From assembly GCA_026981975.1 (NCBI GenBank), contig JALSHV010000011.1, positions 1 to 64,000 of the forward strand: a stretch of 64,000 bases of DNA, written 5' to 3'. The DNA comes from Aquificaceae bacterium. GTDB taxonomy: Bacteria; Aquificota; Aquificia; Aquificales; Aquificaceae. A model generated the notes under the pieces. It did no database searches. It was given only the letters and a program-made list of their open reading frames with translations, and had not been told where the DNA came from. Numbering within the stretch: position 1 is the first letter of the stretch; every line of letters starts with the position of its first letter. Positions 37,732 to 44,823 of this stretch are shown piece after piece. The position numbers and the translations under genes were made by a program.

Positions 37732-38524
37732 CACCGCCTCACTTGTATTAGCGTTAGAAGAATTTGGTAATAGAGAGGTTATTGGTATATTTACCGACAC
37801 GGGTTGGGAGGCGGAATGTACTTACAGGTATCTGGATTACTTAGAGAATAAGCTCGGAGTTAGGATCCTCAGGCTCAGGAATGAACGATGGAACGGACTG
37901 CTGGATCTAATTGAAAAGAAAAAAAGGTTTCCTTCAGCTCTTTTCCGGTTCTGCACTGCCCACTTTAAAATAGTTCCTGTTGCGGAATTTCTTGCAAACA
38001 CAGACATACCGATAAAAGAAATTTGGATCGGTATAAGACGGGATGAAAGCCGTTCAAGGAAAAAAAGGTACTCAGCGTATTTAAGTGATGCGACTTATGA
38101 TTACCATGAGTGGCTTTCTTCTGTTTCCGGTGGTGATGTCAGGAAGGCAATTATTGAGAGAATAAAGGAAAAGAACATCAAAATCAGATTTCCCATTTTA
38201 GACTGGAGCTCGGAGGATGTCCTTACCTTTCTTGCAAGGAGAGGAATAACCCTTAATCCGTTATATTTGCGGGGACACAGGAGGGTTGGGTGTTACCCAT
38301 GTGTCTTGGGAAGTTTGAATGAGTTCAGGCTTTGCTGGAAAGACGAGGAAGGGAAAAGAAACATTATTCGGTTTGCGGAGGTAGAGAACAGATTGAGGTC
38401 CAGAGGCTACATGGCAAGACTAAAAGACGGTATGACTGCTAAGCAATTGATAAAGAGGCTTGAACAACAGGATCTACAGCTGGACATGTTTTGTGAGGAA
38501 AGCTGTGAAATTTGCAGAATATAA
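37697..38524 (+). CDS. PAPS-reductase-family protein (N-type ATP pyrophosphatase)
   Basis: 275 residues. The PP-loop SGGKDS is at residues 7-12, with IFTDTGWEAE, FCTAHFKIVPV and WIGIRRDESRSR in the middle, and Cys motifs late in the chain (GCYPC and CEESCEIC), which could hold an Fe-S cluster. The family adenylates a substrate and then reduces or sulfurates it; phage and island members (IbrA, DndC) often go with ParB-like or DNA-modification genes, and a ParB-like gene lies at 47 kb here. I chose ATG 37697 over a GTG at 37661. Confidence 0.82.
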   Translation: MIVVLVSGGKDSTASLVLALEEFGNREVIGIFTDTGWEAECTYRYLDYLENKLGVRILRLRNERWNGLLDLIEKKKRFPSALFRFCTAHFKIVPVAEFLANTDIPIKEIWIGIRRDESRSRKKRYSAYLSDATYDYHEWLSSVSGGDVRKAIIERIKEKNIKIRFPILDWSSEDVLTFLARRGITLNPLYLRGHRRVGCYPCVLGSLNEFRLCWKDEEGKRNIIRFAEVENRLRSRGYMARLKDGMTAKQLIKRLEQQDLQLDMFCEESCEICRI

Positions 38525-38538
38525 GGAGGTTCAGCAAG

Positions 38539-38769
38539 ATGGGTGAGTTCAGATGGGCGGGCGGACGGCTCTGGGTTTATGAAGGAGATCCTCCCAAGGA
38601 TAAGCCCAGATTAGACAGAGTTCCTGTTCCCGCTGTCAAAAAGAGCACTCCCGATATAATTCCCGGCCTCGAATGGCGGATAAGTGGTAAAGATGGCGTT
38701 TGGAACGTATTGGAACGTAAGGGTGGAAAACGAATTTACATATGGGGAGTTCACCGGCATGTCCCTTAA
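38539..38769 (+). CDS. Small unknown phage protein
   Basis: 76 residues from ATG 38539, 8 bases after AAGGAGGT. Short beta pieces (FRWAGGRLWVYEGD, GLEWRISGKDGVWNVLERKGGKRIYIWG). Not recognised. Confidence 0.5.
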   Translation: MGEFRWAGGRLWVYEGDPPKDKPRLDRVPVPAVKKSTPDIIPGLEWRISGKDGVWNVLERKGGKRIYIWGVHRHVP

Positions 38770-38857
38770 TGAAGCTATGGAAAGAGCATTGGATATTCTT
38801 GTTGTAAAAACAGAGCGGATTTTGAGGAATAAAGCAGGAGGTAGCACAAATGAATGA
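38693..38857 (+). CDS. Possible small protein overlapping its neighbour
   Basis: A 54-codon frame (TYWNVRVENEFTYGEF..SLNEAMERALDILVVKTERIL) overlaps the 3' part of the previous gene and ends within the next start. The sequence looks protein-like (a beta strand then a helix), but the start has little ribosome signal. GTG 38723 and ATG 38759 are alternatives. Confidence 0.35.
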   Translation: MAFGTYWNVRVENEFTYGEFTGMSLNEAMERALDILVVKTERILRNKAGGSTNE

Positions 38858-39644
38858 GATTACAGCTTTTAACCAGCTCAGACCCGCCATCGTTAGGGAA
38901 GCTGAAGATGCCAGGAGTATAGTTCAGTTCATTGAGCAGGCCGCCAAGGAGATTGAGTCAAAGTTTATTGCAATAGGGAAATACCTATGCAAGATGTACG
39001 ACAGAGAGCTTTACAGAGACCTCGGGTATAAGTCCATATGGGAGTTTATAGATGCTAACCCCAATCTGAACTTTGAAAGACGAACCGCTGAAATGTTGAT
39101 GAGGATCTGGAGGTTTTTTGGCGAGGGAGGGAAGTTTCCCATATCCACGAATACGCTTGCGGAGGTCGGATACGCCAAGAGCTATCTGCTCACCAGACTG
39201 TATGAGGAAGGAGTGCTCACCAAAGAAAACTTGAATGACTGGATACAGAAAGCCAAAGAAAACACATACAGAAAGTTCAAGCTTTTTGTAGACGAAGCTC
39301 TTGGAAAGGAACCACCCTCAGAGGAAGAGTTGAACTGGAAGACTGTCAGCTTCAGGATTCCCCCGGGGTATGAGGAGAGCATAGAGGAAGCTATAAACGT
39401 GATGGCTCAGATTGAAGGGGTAGAAGAACAGGAGGAGATCAAGAAGAGGAGAGGTGATTTTCTTGTAAAGATCCTTGAGGACTGGGTTGGATATTACAGC
39501 ATCATATATCAAAAGGAAGAACTGCGAAACAACGAAGCTCTTAAGGAGTTCAAGCTTAGACAGGTCAAGGGTTTAATAGAAAAGACCTTTGAAGATGTTG
39601 TTCTTGTGGTAATAGACAGAGAGACCAACAGGAGGATACTATAA
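38850..39644 (+). CDS. Unknown helical phage protein
   Basis: 264 residues, mostly helical. Residues 20-95 (FIEQAAKEIESKFIAIGKYLCKMYDRELYRDLGYKSIWEF..) resemble DUF3102-like plasmid and phage proteins. The second half is charged and may coil. AGGAGG precedes the start. It is the last gene before operator O5. Confidence 0.6.
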   Translation: MNEITAFNQLRPAIVREAEDARSIVQFIEQAAKEIESKFIAIGKYLCKMYDRELYRDLGYKSIWEFIDANPNLNFERRTAEMLMRIWRFFGEGGKFPISTNTLAEVGYAKSYLLTRLYEEGVLTKENLNDWIQKAKENTYRKFKLFVDEALGKEPPSEEELNWKTVSFRIPPGYEESIEEAINVMAQIEGVEEQEEIKKRRGDFLVKILEDWVGYYSIIYQKEELRNNEALKEFKLRQVKGLIEKTFEDVVLVVIDRETNRRIL

Positions 39645-39646
39645 CC

Positions 39647-39675
39647 TTGACTAATAACGTATAAAGCGTTATTAT
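39647..39675 (+). promoter_or_regulatory. Early promoter with operator O5
   Basis: TTGACT (39647-39652), 17 bases, TATTAT (39670-39675). The perfect inverted repeat ATAACG-N7-CGTTAT is at 39654-39672. The central seven bases differ from O1/O3, so conservation is confined to the half-sites. It drives the beta-clamp gene. Confidence 0.8.
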
Positions 39676-39706
39676 ATTTTCCAATAAACCAACGGAGGTA
39701 AGGAAG

Positions 39707-40996
39707 ATGGAAGTTAAGGAAGAGCTTTTCAAAAATCTTGGAGGCACACCCCAGGAAATATATGATAAACTTGCTGATGCGGTTGGAGAGGAGACAGCTT
39801 GGTCGCTTCTGGGGGAAGCAATAGATTACTGTCGCAGGGAGGGAACTTTAAATCCAGCGGAATCGGAGGAGCTGGTTGCCGAACAGAAAACACCTTTTCA
39901 TGTCACAGTTAACAGAGAAGCTTTTATAGACACACTGGCTGGACTTCCCTATGAGAAGAAGACAGCTCTCCCTATTCTTTCCTGCATAGTTATAGAGGGT
40001 ATTGCTGGTTCTTATTTCGGATCGTTGCAGCTCTGGGGTACAGATCTTGAGCTGTTTGGGAAAGTTCTCTTTCCGAAGTGTGATGTACACTCCGGCGGTT
40101 CCGTCTGTGTTAGTTACACGAAGCTGATCGGCGTTTTGAAGAACCTTGATGTTGAGGAAGTTGAGTTAAAACAAGAAGGAGACTCCCTTGTTGTGAGATG
40201 GGAAGAAGGCGAGTACAAGATTCCCACGGTTTCAATTTCAGATTTTCCAGCCTTCCCTAATCCTGCTGTTATTCGGAAGAAGAAACTTGAGATCCCCGTA
40301 CCTGTTTTCATAGAGGGAGTAAAATCGGTTGCCTATGCTGTTGCCAAGGATGATTCAAGGTTATCTCTTCAAACAGTCCACATAAGAGTGATTGGAGACG
40401 AGCTCCATTTTGTAGGATCTGATGGGCACAGACTTGTTTTAAAGAAGTACAGAGATCTTCAGGGTCTTGAAGATGGATTTAGCGTAAACCTGCCACCCAA
40501 GAGTACCAGGTATATAGAGAAGATGGCTGAGGGAGGAACTGTTATTGTAGAACAGGCTTTGAACTTCATAAAGATCGGTGCAACAACAGGTACTCTTTGG
40601 ATCAGGGAAGTAGAAGGCGAATACCCGGATTACCTCAGTGTGATCCCTACAAGCTTTGAGTGCGAAGCTGAGGTGTCTGTCAGCAAGCTAAGCAACGTGC
40701 TGAAGAGGATTATTTCTTTTATGTCTGTTAATCTTGGTGTCAAGTTTTCTGTATCTCAATCTCAAGGTACGTTAAGGATCTTCTTTGAGGATCAGGAAGA
40801 AGGTTCCGGGGAGGAAAGGGTAGAAGTTGTTAGCGCTCATGGAGAAATGGAGGTAGGCTTTAACCCTAAGTATTTGCTTGATTTTCTGAAAGGGACAAAA
40901 GCTGAGACTGTTAGGGTCAAGTTTACTTCTCCTGACACAGCAGCCGTGTTAGAGAGCGGGGAGGCTACATATGTTGTTATGCCGATGAGGATCTGA
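39707..40996 (+). CDS. dnaN: Phage-encoded DNA polymerase III beta sliding clamp homologue
   Basis: Ring-shaped processivity factor. 429 residues: about 65 extra N-terminal residues (a helical segment, IYDKLADAVGEETAWSLLGEAIDYCRREG) precede a full three-domain clamp. Clamp marks include KTALPILSCIVIEG, SDFPAFP, DDSRLSLQTVHIRV, FVGSDGHRLVLKKY, EGEYPDYLSVIP, GFNPKYLLDFLKG and the C-terminal TYVVMPMRI. The host has its own clamp elsewhere by necessity. Phage clamps of this bacterial type are uncommon. It may capture host Pol III. Confidence 0.88.
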   Translation: MEVKEELFKNLGGTPQEIYDKLADAVGEETAWSLLGEAIDYCRREGTLNPAESEELVAEQKTPFHVTVNREAFIDTLAGLPYEKKTALPILSCIVIEGIAGSYFGSLQLWGTDLELFGKVLFPKCDVHSGGSVCVSYTKLIGVLKNLDVEEVELKQEGDSLVVRWEEGEYKIPTVSISDFPAFPNPAVIRKKKLEIPVPVFIEGVKSVAYAVAKDDSRLSLQTVHIRVIGDELHFVGSDGHRLVLKKYRDLQGLEDGFSVNLPPKSTRYIEKMAEGGTVIVEQALNFIKIGATTGTLWIREVEGEYPDYLSVIPTSFECEAEVSVSKLSNVLKRIISFMSVNLGVKFSVSQSQGTLRIFFEDQEEGSGEERVEVVSAHGEMEVGFNPKYLLDFLKGTKAETVRVKFTSPDTAAVLESGEATYVVMPMRI

Positions 40997-40999
40997 AAT

Positions 41000-41278
41000 A
41001 TGGGTAGTCAGTATATTGAACTTTCTGTTAGTGGTATTAATGTAACTCTTGTAAGGTTTGACAGCAAAGAGTTTGTGGAGGTTGACGCTATAGCAGTTTC
41101 CCAAAAAGGAGAAGGTGTTGCGGCTATTAAGATGAATCTTGCTTATGGAACGGTGGACATTACGGTCTCAGGAACTGAGAGATTCAAGAATGATTTAGTT
41201 GGTATAGTTGTCACTCTGGTTGAGCGCATAGCCCTTGAAGGTATTGGTATTATAAATAGCGGGTTTTCTTTCAACTGA
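41000..41278 (+). CDS. Unknown phage protein
   Basis: 92 residues, not recognised. Beta-rich start (IELSVSGINVTLVRFDSKEFVEVDAI) and a hydrophobic C-terminal helix (DLVGIVVTLVERIALEGIGII). It starts 3 bases after the clamp gene without a clear Shine-Dalgarno, so it probably relies on coupled translation. Confidence 0.55.
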   Translation: MGSQYIELSVSGINVTLVRFDSKEFVEVDAIAVSQKGEGVAAIKMNLAYGTVDITVSGTERFKNDLVGIVVTLVERIALEGIGIINSGFSFN

Positions 41279-41282
41279 GAAG

Positions 41283-41429
41283 TTACTTGTCTTGAGTTTT
41301 ATTCTTGTCCGTTTCCAACCACAACTTTATAGCCTCTCTTAGAGCTTCCGCAACCGTTTTGCCTTCCATCACAGCTTTGCCTTTGAACTGTCTCCAGAGA
41401 GGGTCATCTGATTTGTCGCAATCCCTCAT
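41283..41429 (-). CDS. Small leftward gene, unknown
   Basis: 48 codons on the minus strand. The sequence DDPLWRQFKGKAVMEGKTVAEALREAIKLWLE matches the style of small thermophile proteins with a ribbon-helix-helix-type C-terminal helix pair. It runs against the early operon. No Shine-Dalgarno precedes its ATG. It could be a gene expressed during lysogeny. Confidence 0.5.
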   Translation of the reverse strand: MRDCDKSDDPLWRQFKGKAVMEGKTVAEALREAIKLWLETDKNKTQDK

Positions 41430-41541
41430 TTTTTAGGGATTATTGCAACTGACAATTAACAAAACCTCAAAGAAAGCTTCAGCTATGAGGAGCTGAAGGA
41501 GATTTTCGGCATTAGCTGAGCGATTGCTATAATATCCGTTA
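41430..41541 (+). promoter_or_regulatory. Intergenic region: repeat, hairpin and promoter of the 41.5-kb gene
   Basis: A 23-base stretch at 41450-41472 is nearly repeated at 42876. CTTCAGCT (41477-41484) and AGCTGAAG (41491-41498) form an 8-pair hairpin with no T-run. TATAAT (41528-41533) ends 8 bases before the ATG at 41542. The -35 is poor. Confidence 0.45.
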
Positions 41542-42420
41542 ATGAGGTGGGAGGAGTTGGATCAGAAGGCGAGGAATCGTATAATCAATAGAACGGATAC
41601 GATCTTCAAAAGGCTCATTGAGAAAGGTTACATCGGTCCCCGGCAAGGAGGCAGAGGACTTCTCGGTTATGGAAACAGGCTCAACAAACTGATGGACGCT
41701 TACGAGCGGGAGATAAAACCTTCTGCAGGCAATATATGGGTGAGTGGTTTGGATAGCCCTAAGGTTTTTGAAAGGGGGCAGACTTTTTTGAAGATGCTTC
41801 TCAGAGCAATGCACGTTATGTATGGGACAAGCGATGAGGCTTGGAGGAATTGTTACAGGAGAGCGGTTGAGTGGCTGGAGAATCACGGGGAGAAAATTCC
41901 CGCTGCTGTTTGGGAAGATATTAAGAAGTTTGAGGCTTCCTTTGAACCCAAGGACAATGTTGTAGAAAACGAAAGCCAGCTTTATGAAAAAGTTGCTCAA
42001 TGGATTGCTAAAGATATTGGTCTGAGCGAAGAAGATGAGGTCTATTACGGGAATATACACTCACCGCTCAAGTGGGGGAATCCTGACGTTGTGGGTGTAA
42101 GAAAATTGGAGGGAAAACCTTCTTATGTTATAGCGGCGGAGGTCAAGAACACAATCAGCACAAGGCTTGTATTTGAAGGTTTCGGTCAAGCTTGTGCATA
42201 TAAGCTCTTTTCTCATATGCAATACCTTGTGATTCCTGCGGATGTGGAAGAGGAGACTCTGATGAGGTTAAAAAGCTTATGCAGGAAGGTTCAGGTGAGG
42301 CTTGTGGTGTTTACTGCGGAAAATCCTGAGAAAATAACTTTTACCCTTGAAGAAGGTGCCAAAGATGAGCCCCCTGATCCGAAGCTCATGAAGGAGTTCT
42401 TGGAGAAGTTGAGAAAGTGA
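41542..42420 (+). CDS. Unknown protein with restriction-endonuclease-like C-terminal domain
   Basis: 292 residues. The first 150 are helical. Residues 155-265 hold a PD-(D/E)xK-like core: WGNPDVVGVRKLEGKPSYVIAAEVKN gives D...ExK, then VFEGFGQACAYKLFSHMQYLVIP. It may be a nuclease with a role against other phages or in host DNA breakdown. The ATG follows a TATAAT box by 8 bases, so a leaderless message is likely; no Shine-Dalgarno precedes it. Confidence 0.6.
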   Translation: MRWEELDQKARNRIINRTDTIFKRLIEKGYIGPRQGGRGLLGYGNRLNKLMDAYEREIKPSAGNIWVSGLDSPKVFERGQTFLKMLLRAMHVMYGTSDEAWRNCYRRAVEWLENHGEKIPAAVWEDIKKFEASFEPKDNVVENESQLYEKVAQWIAKDIGLSEEDEVYYGNIHSPLKWGNPDVVGVRKLEGKPSYVIAAEVKNTISTRLVFEGFGQACAYKLFSHMQYLVIPADVEEETLMRLKSLCRKVQVRLVVFTAENPEKITFTLEEGAKDEPPDPKLMKEFLEKLRK

Positions 42421-42441
42421 TTATACAAAGCATACCAAATC

Positions 42442-42762
42442 TCATTTCAACCACTCCGAGATTTCTTTTTTGTGCTCTAAGAGAGGTTTGTAAACCCTGT
42501 ATAGAATTGCCAGTTCTTTCATCACCGGAAAGAGTTCTTCACGGGTGGTTCTTTTGAGGTTTATATATTTGCCCGCATAATAAGCTCGTATTGCTACTGA
42601 AGGCTTTTTCCCTCTGTTTGGCTTAGAAGTTGTGCTTGTATAGAGTTTGGAGTAAATACCCCGTAGTATAGTTTTTATTTGACTGTCTGTCAACTCAAGC
42701 TTAACACACCTGGCCTTGATAGCTTCTTTAAGCTCTTTGATCAAACCTTCAATATTGTGCAT
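42442..42762 (-). CDS. Leftward gene of unknown function with its own promoter
   Basis: 106 residues, basic and helical (HNIEGLIKELKEAIKARCVKLELTDSQIKTILRGI). Not recognised. A strong minus-strand promoter with a palindromic operator precedes it (next entry), with TATTAT only 6 bases before the ATG, hence a leaderless mRNA. Its orientation opposes its neighbours, which suggests expression in the lysogen, perhaps as a superinfection or regulatory function. Confidence 0.6.
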   Translation of the reverse strand: MHNIEGLIKELKEAIKARCVKLELTDSQIKTILRGIYSKLYTSTTSKPNRGKKPSVAIRAYYAGKYINLKRTTREELFPVMKELAILYRVYKPLLEHKKEISEWLK

Positions 42763-42768
42763 AGCTAT

Positions 42769-42799
42769 ATAATAGAGTTATAAACTTGAACAGTCAAGT
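42769..42799 (-). promoter_or_regulatory. Minus-strand promoter with palindrome ACTTGA-N4-TCAAGT
   Basis: On the minus strand TTGACT (42797-42792), 17 bases, TATTAT (42774-42769). The perfect palindrome at 42784-42799 covers the -35. This operator differs from the TAAC-N9-GTTA family, so a separate regulator, possibly the gene's own product, is likely. Confidence 0.7.
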
Positions 42800-42841
42800 G
42801 GTTTCATAAAGTTAGCTTATATAAATCATAAGTTTTTAATA

Positions 42842-42949
42842 TTGCGTATGTCTAATTAGAGCTATACAATATTATTGACAATTAACAAACCTCAAAGGAG
42901 GTGAAGGAAGATGGTGATTGGGATGTGGATAACAGATCATAAATCTTGA
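42842..42949 (+). promoter_or_regulatory. Promoter, repeat and 12-codon leader ORF before the 42.9-kb gene
   Basis: TTGCGT (42842-42847), 17 bases, TACAAT (42865-42870). Downstream, 42876-42897 nearly repeats 41450-41472. A short ORF at 42911-42949 (12 codons) has a strong Shine-Dalgarno (AAAGGAGG) and ends 12 bases before the next start, the shape of a leader peptide. Confidence 0.45.
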
Positions 42950-42961
42950 GGAGGTAGAGTG

Positions 42962-43759
42962 ATGGAGACAAGAGACATTAAGAAAATCATCAAGGAAGTG
43001 CTCGGACGACCTTCACATGTTAAGTCAGAAGGATCATTCAAGAAGGTGTCCATTGATTTTGGTGGTTTTGTCTGGTTTTTTACCCTCCATGAAGACACAA
43101 CAGAGAAAACCCTGAAGAACATTCTTGTGAGGATGAAGCAGGCTGTAGAAGTAGCTACAGAGAGAGGATACAGGATATACGGTGGGTATGAAGGAGACTT
43201 GAGGATTTTCAGAGACCAGTCAACTATGGAAGTTGAGGGCATACCAAGTTACCAGGCACAGCAAATGTTTGAGCTTATGGAGGAGAACATGAAGCTTTTT
43301 AAAACCCTGGAAACTTACTGGATCGGGTCTAAACCGAAGAGGTTTGCGGACAAGAAGCTCTACAGATTACTGAGGGTAGCTGAGGAGATGATAAAAATGG
43401 GGTATACGGTATTAATACATGGTGGGGGTGTTGGGGATCCATGGCTTGAAGTAAAAAGTGAAAGGTGGGTTGTAAGTGTACATGATTTGGAGATGTTGAC
43501 CCTCGTCTATCCTCTCGTGAGGTTTGCTTCCGAGGCAAGCAAGATATCCATTAGCGGAAGATTCTATATAGGTAGGGATGCGGGCGTGCATGTGCCTTAT
43601 AAACACGGAGAAATGAATCCAGACGACCTGTATCTCGCTGTCGCACTGATGAAGGAATACGGGATTACTTCAGCGGAGATATACCATGAAGAAGGTGATA
43701 TTCGGGTTGAATACCCGCTGATAATTAATAACGTTCAGAACGTTATTGAAAAATTGTGA
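42962..43759 (+). CDS. Unknown phage protein
   Basis: 265 residues from ATG 42962 (GTG 42959 also possible), 8 bases after GAGGAGG. Not recognised. Alternating strands and helices, with two similar Gly-rich turns (GGGVGDPWLEV, YIGRDAGVHVPYKHG) suggesting an internal duplication of a small alpha/beta unit. Its last codons contain the palindromic operator O7. Confidence 0.55.
   Translation: METRDIKKIIKEVLGRPSHVKSEGSFKKVSIDFGGFVWFFTLHEDTTEKTLKNILVRMKQAVEVATERGYRIYGGYEGDLRIFRDQSTMEVEGIPSYQAQQMFELMEENMKLFKTLETYWIGSKPKRFADKKLYRLLRVAEEMIKMGYTVLIHGGGVGDPWLEVKSERWVVSVHDLEMLTLVYPLVRFASEASKISISGRFYIGRDAGVHVPYKHGEMNPDDLYLAVALMKEYGITSAEIYHEEGDIRVEYPLIINNVQNVIEKL
43727..43747. promoter_or_regulatory. Operator O7 in a gene end, 21-base palindrome
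   Basis: AATAACGTTC-A-GAACGTTATT, perfect over 10+10 bases, containing the ATAACG-N7-CGTTAT pattern (43728-43746) at the same spacing as O1-O6. It lies within the final codons of the upstream gene and 25 bases before the next start. No TATTAT box follows, so it is an operator without its usual promoter. Confidence 0.65.
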
Positions 43760-43771
43760 GGAGGATATGTG

Positions 43772-44008
43772 ATGAAAGAGGTTCTTGTCTTTAAGGAACA
43801 AGGGGGCATTGTTAGGCTTGATTTGGACTTTTACAGGGAATTTGTATCTTTCAGGGTGGATGGGACAGTCATACTCAGATTTGTTGGCGGGATGGAATGG
43901 AGAAAGATAGAGCGTATTACAGCGACCGCATGCTGTAAAGAGTATTTTCTTTCCTCTCCGTTGAAGGTTTTAGGGATGGAAGATATCAGGAAGAAGGTGC
44001 AGTCATGA
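43772..44008 (+). CDS. Small unknown phage protein
   Basis: 78 residues from ATG 43772 behind GAGGAGG. Beta-rich (KEVLVFKEQGGIVRLDLDFYREFVSF). Not recognised. Confidence 0.5.
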   Translation: MKEVLVFKEQGGIVRLDLDFYREFVSFRVDGTVILRFVGGMEWRKIERITATACCKEYFLSSPLKVLGMEDIRKKVQS

Positions 44009-44040
44009 GGTAGGAATTATTGCAACATTGGAGGTGGGAC

Positions 44041-44334
44041 ATGAAATGGGAGCCCTCTAGGACCCAAGATGTGTTAGATGTGGCTATTAAAGATGGGGTG
44101 AAGCTCCGCTACGGGAAAGATGGCAATACAGAGTGGTGGGAATGGTGGAAGAGAAACAGGGGCATAGTCTTCCAGCGCACAGGTGAAAGCTTGTGGTGTT
44201 TTTTCTTTATCTCGGGGGAAGTTATTGAGACTCCTACGATTCCCACCAGGAATGGGAGCAGGTTAATTGTTTTTGAGACTATTAGTCAAGGAATTGAATT
44301 TCTCAAAGAACTTGGCGTGGAGGTGAGGCAATAA
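44041..44334 (+). CDS. Small Trp-rich unknown phage protein
   Basis: 97 residues from ATG 44041 behind GGAGGTGGG. Contains TEWWEWWKRNRGIVFQRTGESLWCFFF. The pattern of a strand, an aromatic cluster and a C-terminal helix (ISQGIEFLKELGVEV) is not recognised. It is preceded by an ATTATTGCAAC stretch that also occurs near 41.44 kb. Confidence 0.5.
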   Translation: MKWEPSRTQDVLDVAIKDGVKLRYGKDGNTEWWEWWKRNRGIVFQRTGESLWCFFFISGEVIETPTIPTRNGSRLIVFETISQGIEFLKELGVEVRQ

Positions 44335-44345
44335 GGAGGTTTGGT

Positions 44346-44777
44346 ATGCCGAGCGCAAGAGTTAAAAGATTCATTCGGAGAACCTTTGAGATTAACAGGG
44401 AAAAGCTTATAAACAGAGATTACAGGGACGATATTTCGGATACTTTTCCCGAGTACTTGCCCAAAGAGTGGATTTACAAGAGGGTGTCTCTCGGGGAGGA
44501 GCTGTTCAAGTGGACTGTTTACGCTTTTGTCTATTACTACGGTGAAGACGCCTTTATCATACCTCTGAGCAAGTGGTTTGCGGAAAGGGGGATAGACCTG
44601 CTCATCCCAGAAGATGGCCTACCCCGATACAGGGTCAGCGTAACTAAAGCTATAGAGCATATAGAAAAGAGGATAGACAGCATTGAAGCCCAGTTATCCG
44701 AGCTCAGAACTCTACTTGAACACCTTAAGAGCATCGCAGAATCCGGAATAGAGATGGAGGTTGATTTTGCTTTTTGA
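44346..44777 (+). CDS. Unknown phage protein with C-terminal coiled coil
   Basis: 143 residues. The start is basic (ARVKRFIRRTFEINREKL). The end (TKAIEHIEKRIDSIEAQLSELRTLLEHLKSIAES) is a clear heptad coiled coil, so it should form oligomers. The middle part resembles small helix-turn-helix folds but not certainly. Good AAGGAGG. Confidence 0.55.
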   Translation: MPSARVKRFIRRTFEINREKLINRDYRDDISDTFPEYLPKEWIYKRVSLGEELFKWTVYAFVYYYGEDAFIIPLSKWFAERGIDLLIPEDGLPRYRVSVTKAIEHIEKRIDSIEAQLSELRTLLEHLKSIAESGIEMEVDFAF

Positions 44778-44783
44778 TTTTTG

Positions 44784-44805
44784 ATAACGTTTAGTTTGTT
44801 ATTAT
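44784..44805 (+). promoter_or_regulatory. Promoter with operator O6
   Basis: Operator ATAACG-N7-TGTTAT at 44784-44802, TATTAT at 44800-44805. The -35 is poor (ATTTTT at 17 bases, or TTGATT at 19), so this promoter may need help. It opens the group of genes leading to the modification island. Confidence 0.7.
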
Positions 44806-44823
44806 ATTAAGGAGAGGCAAAAG

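Noticed and set aside
42820-42960. Another TAAC-N9-GTTA operator before the 42.9-kb gene
   Set aside because: ATTAAC occurs (42881-42886) but the matching GTTA at nine bases is absent.
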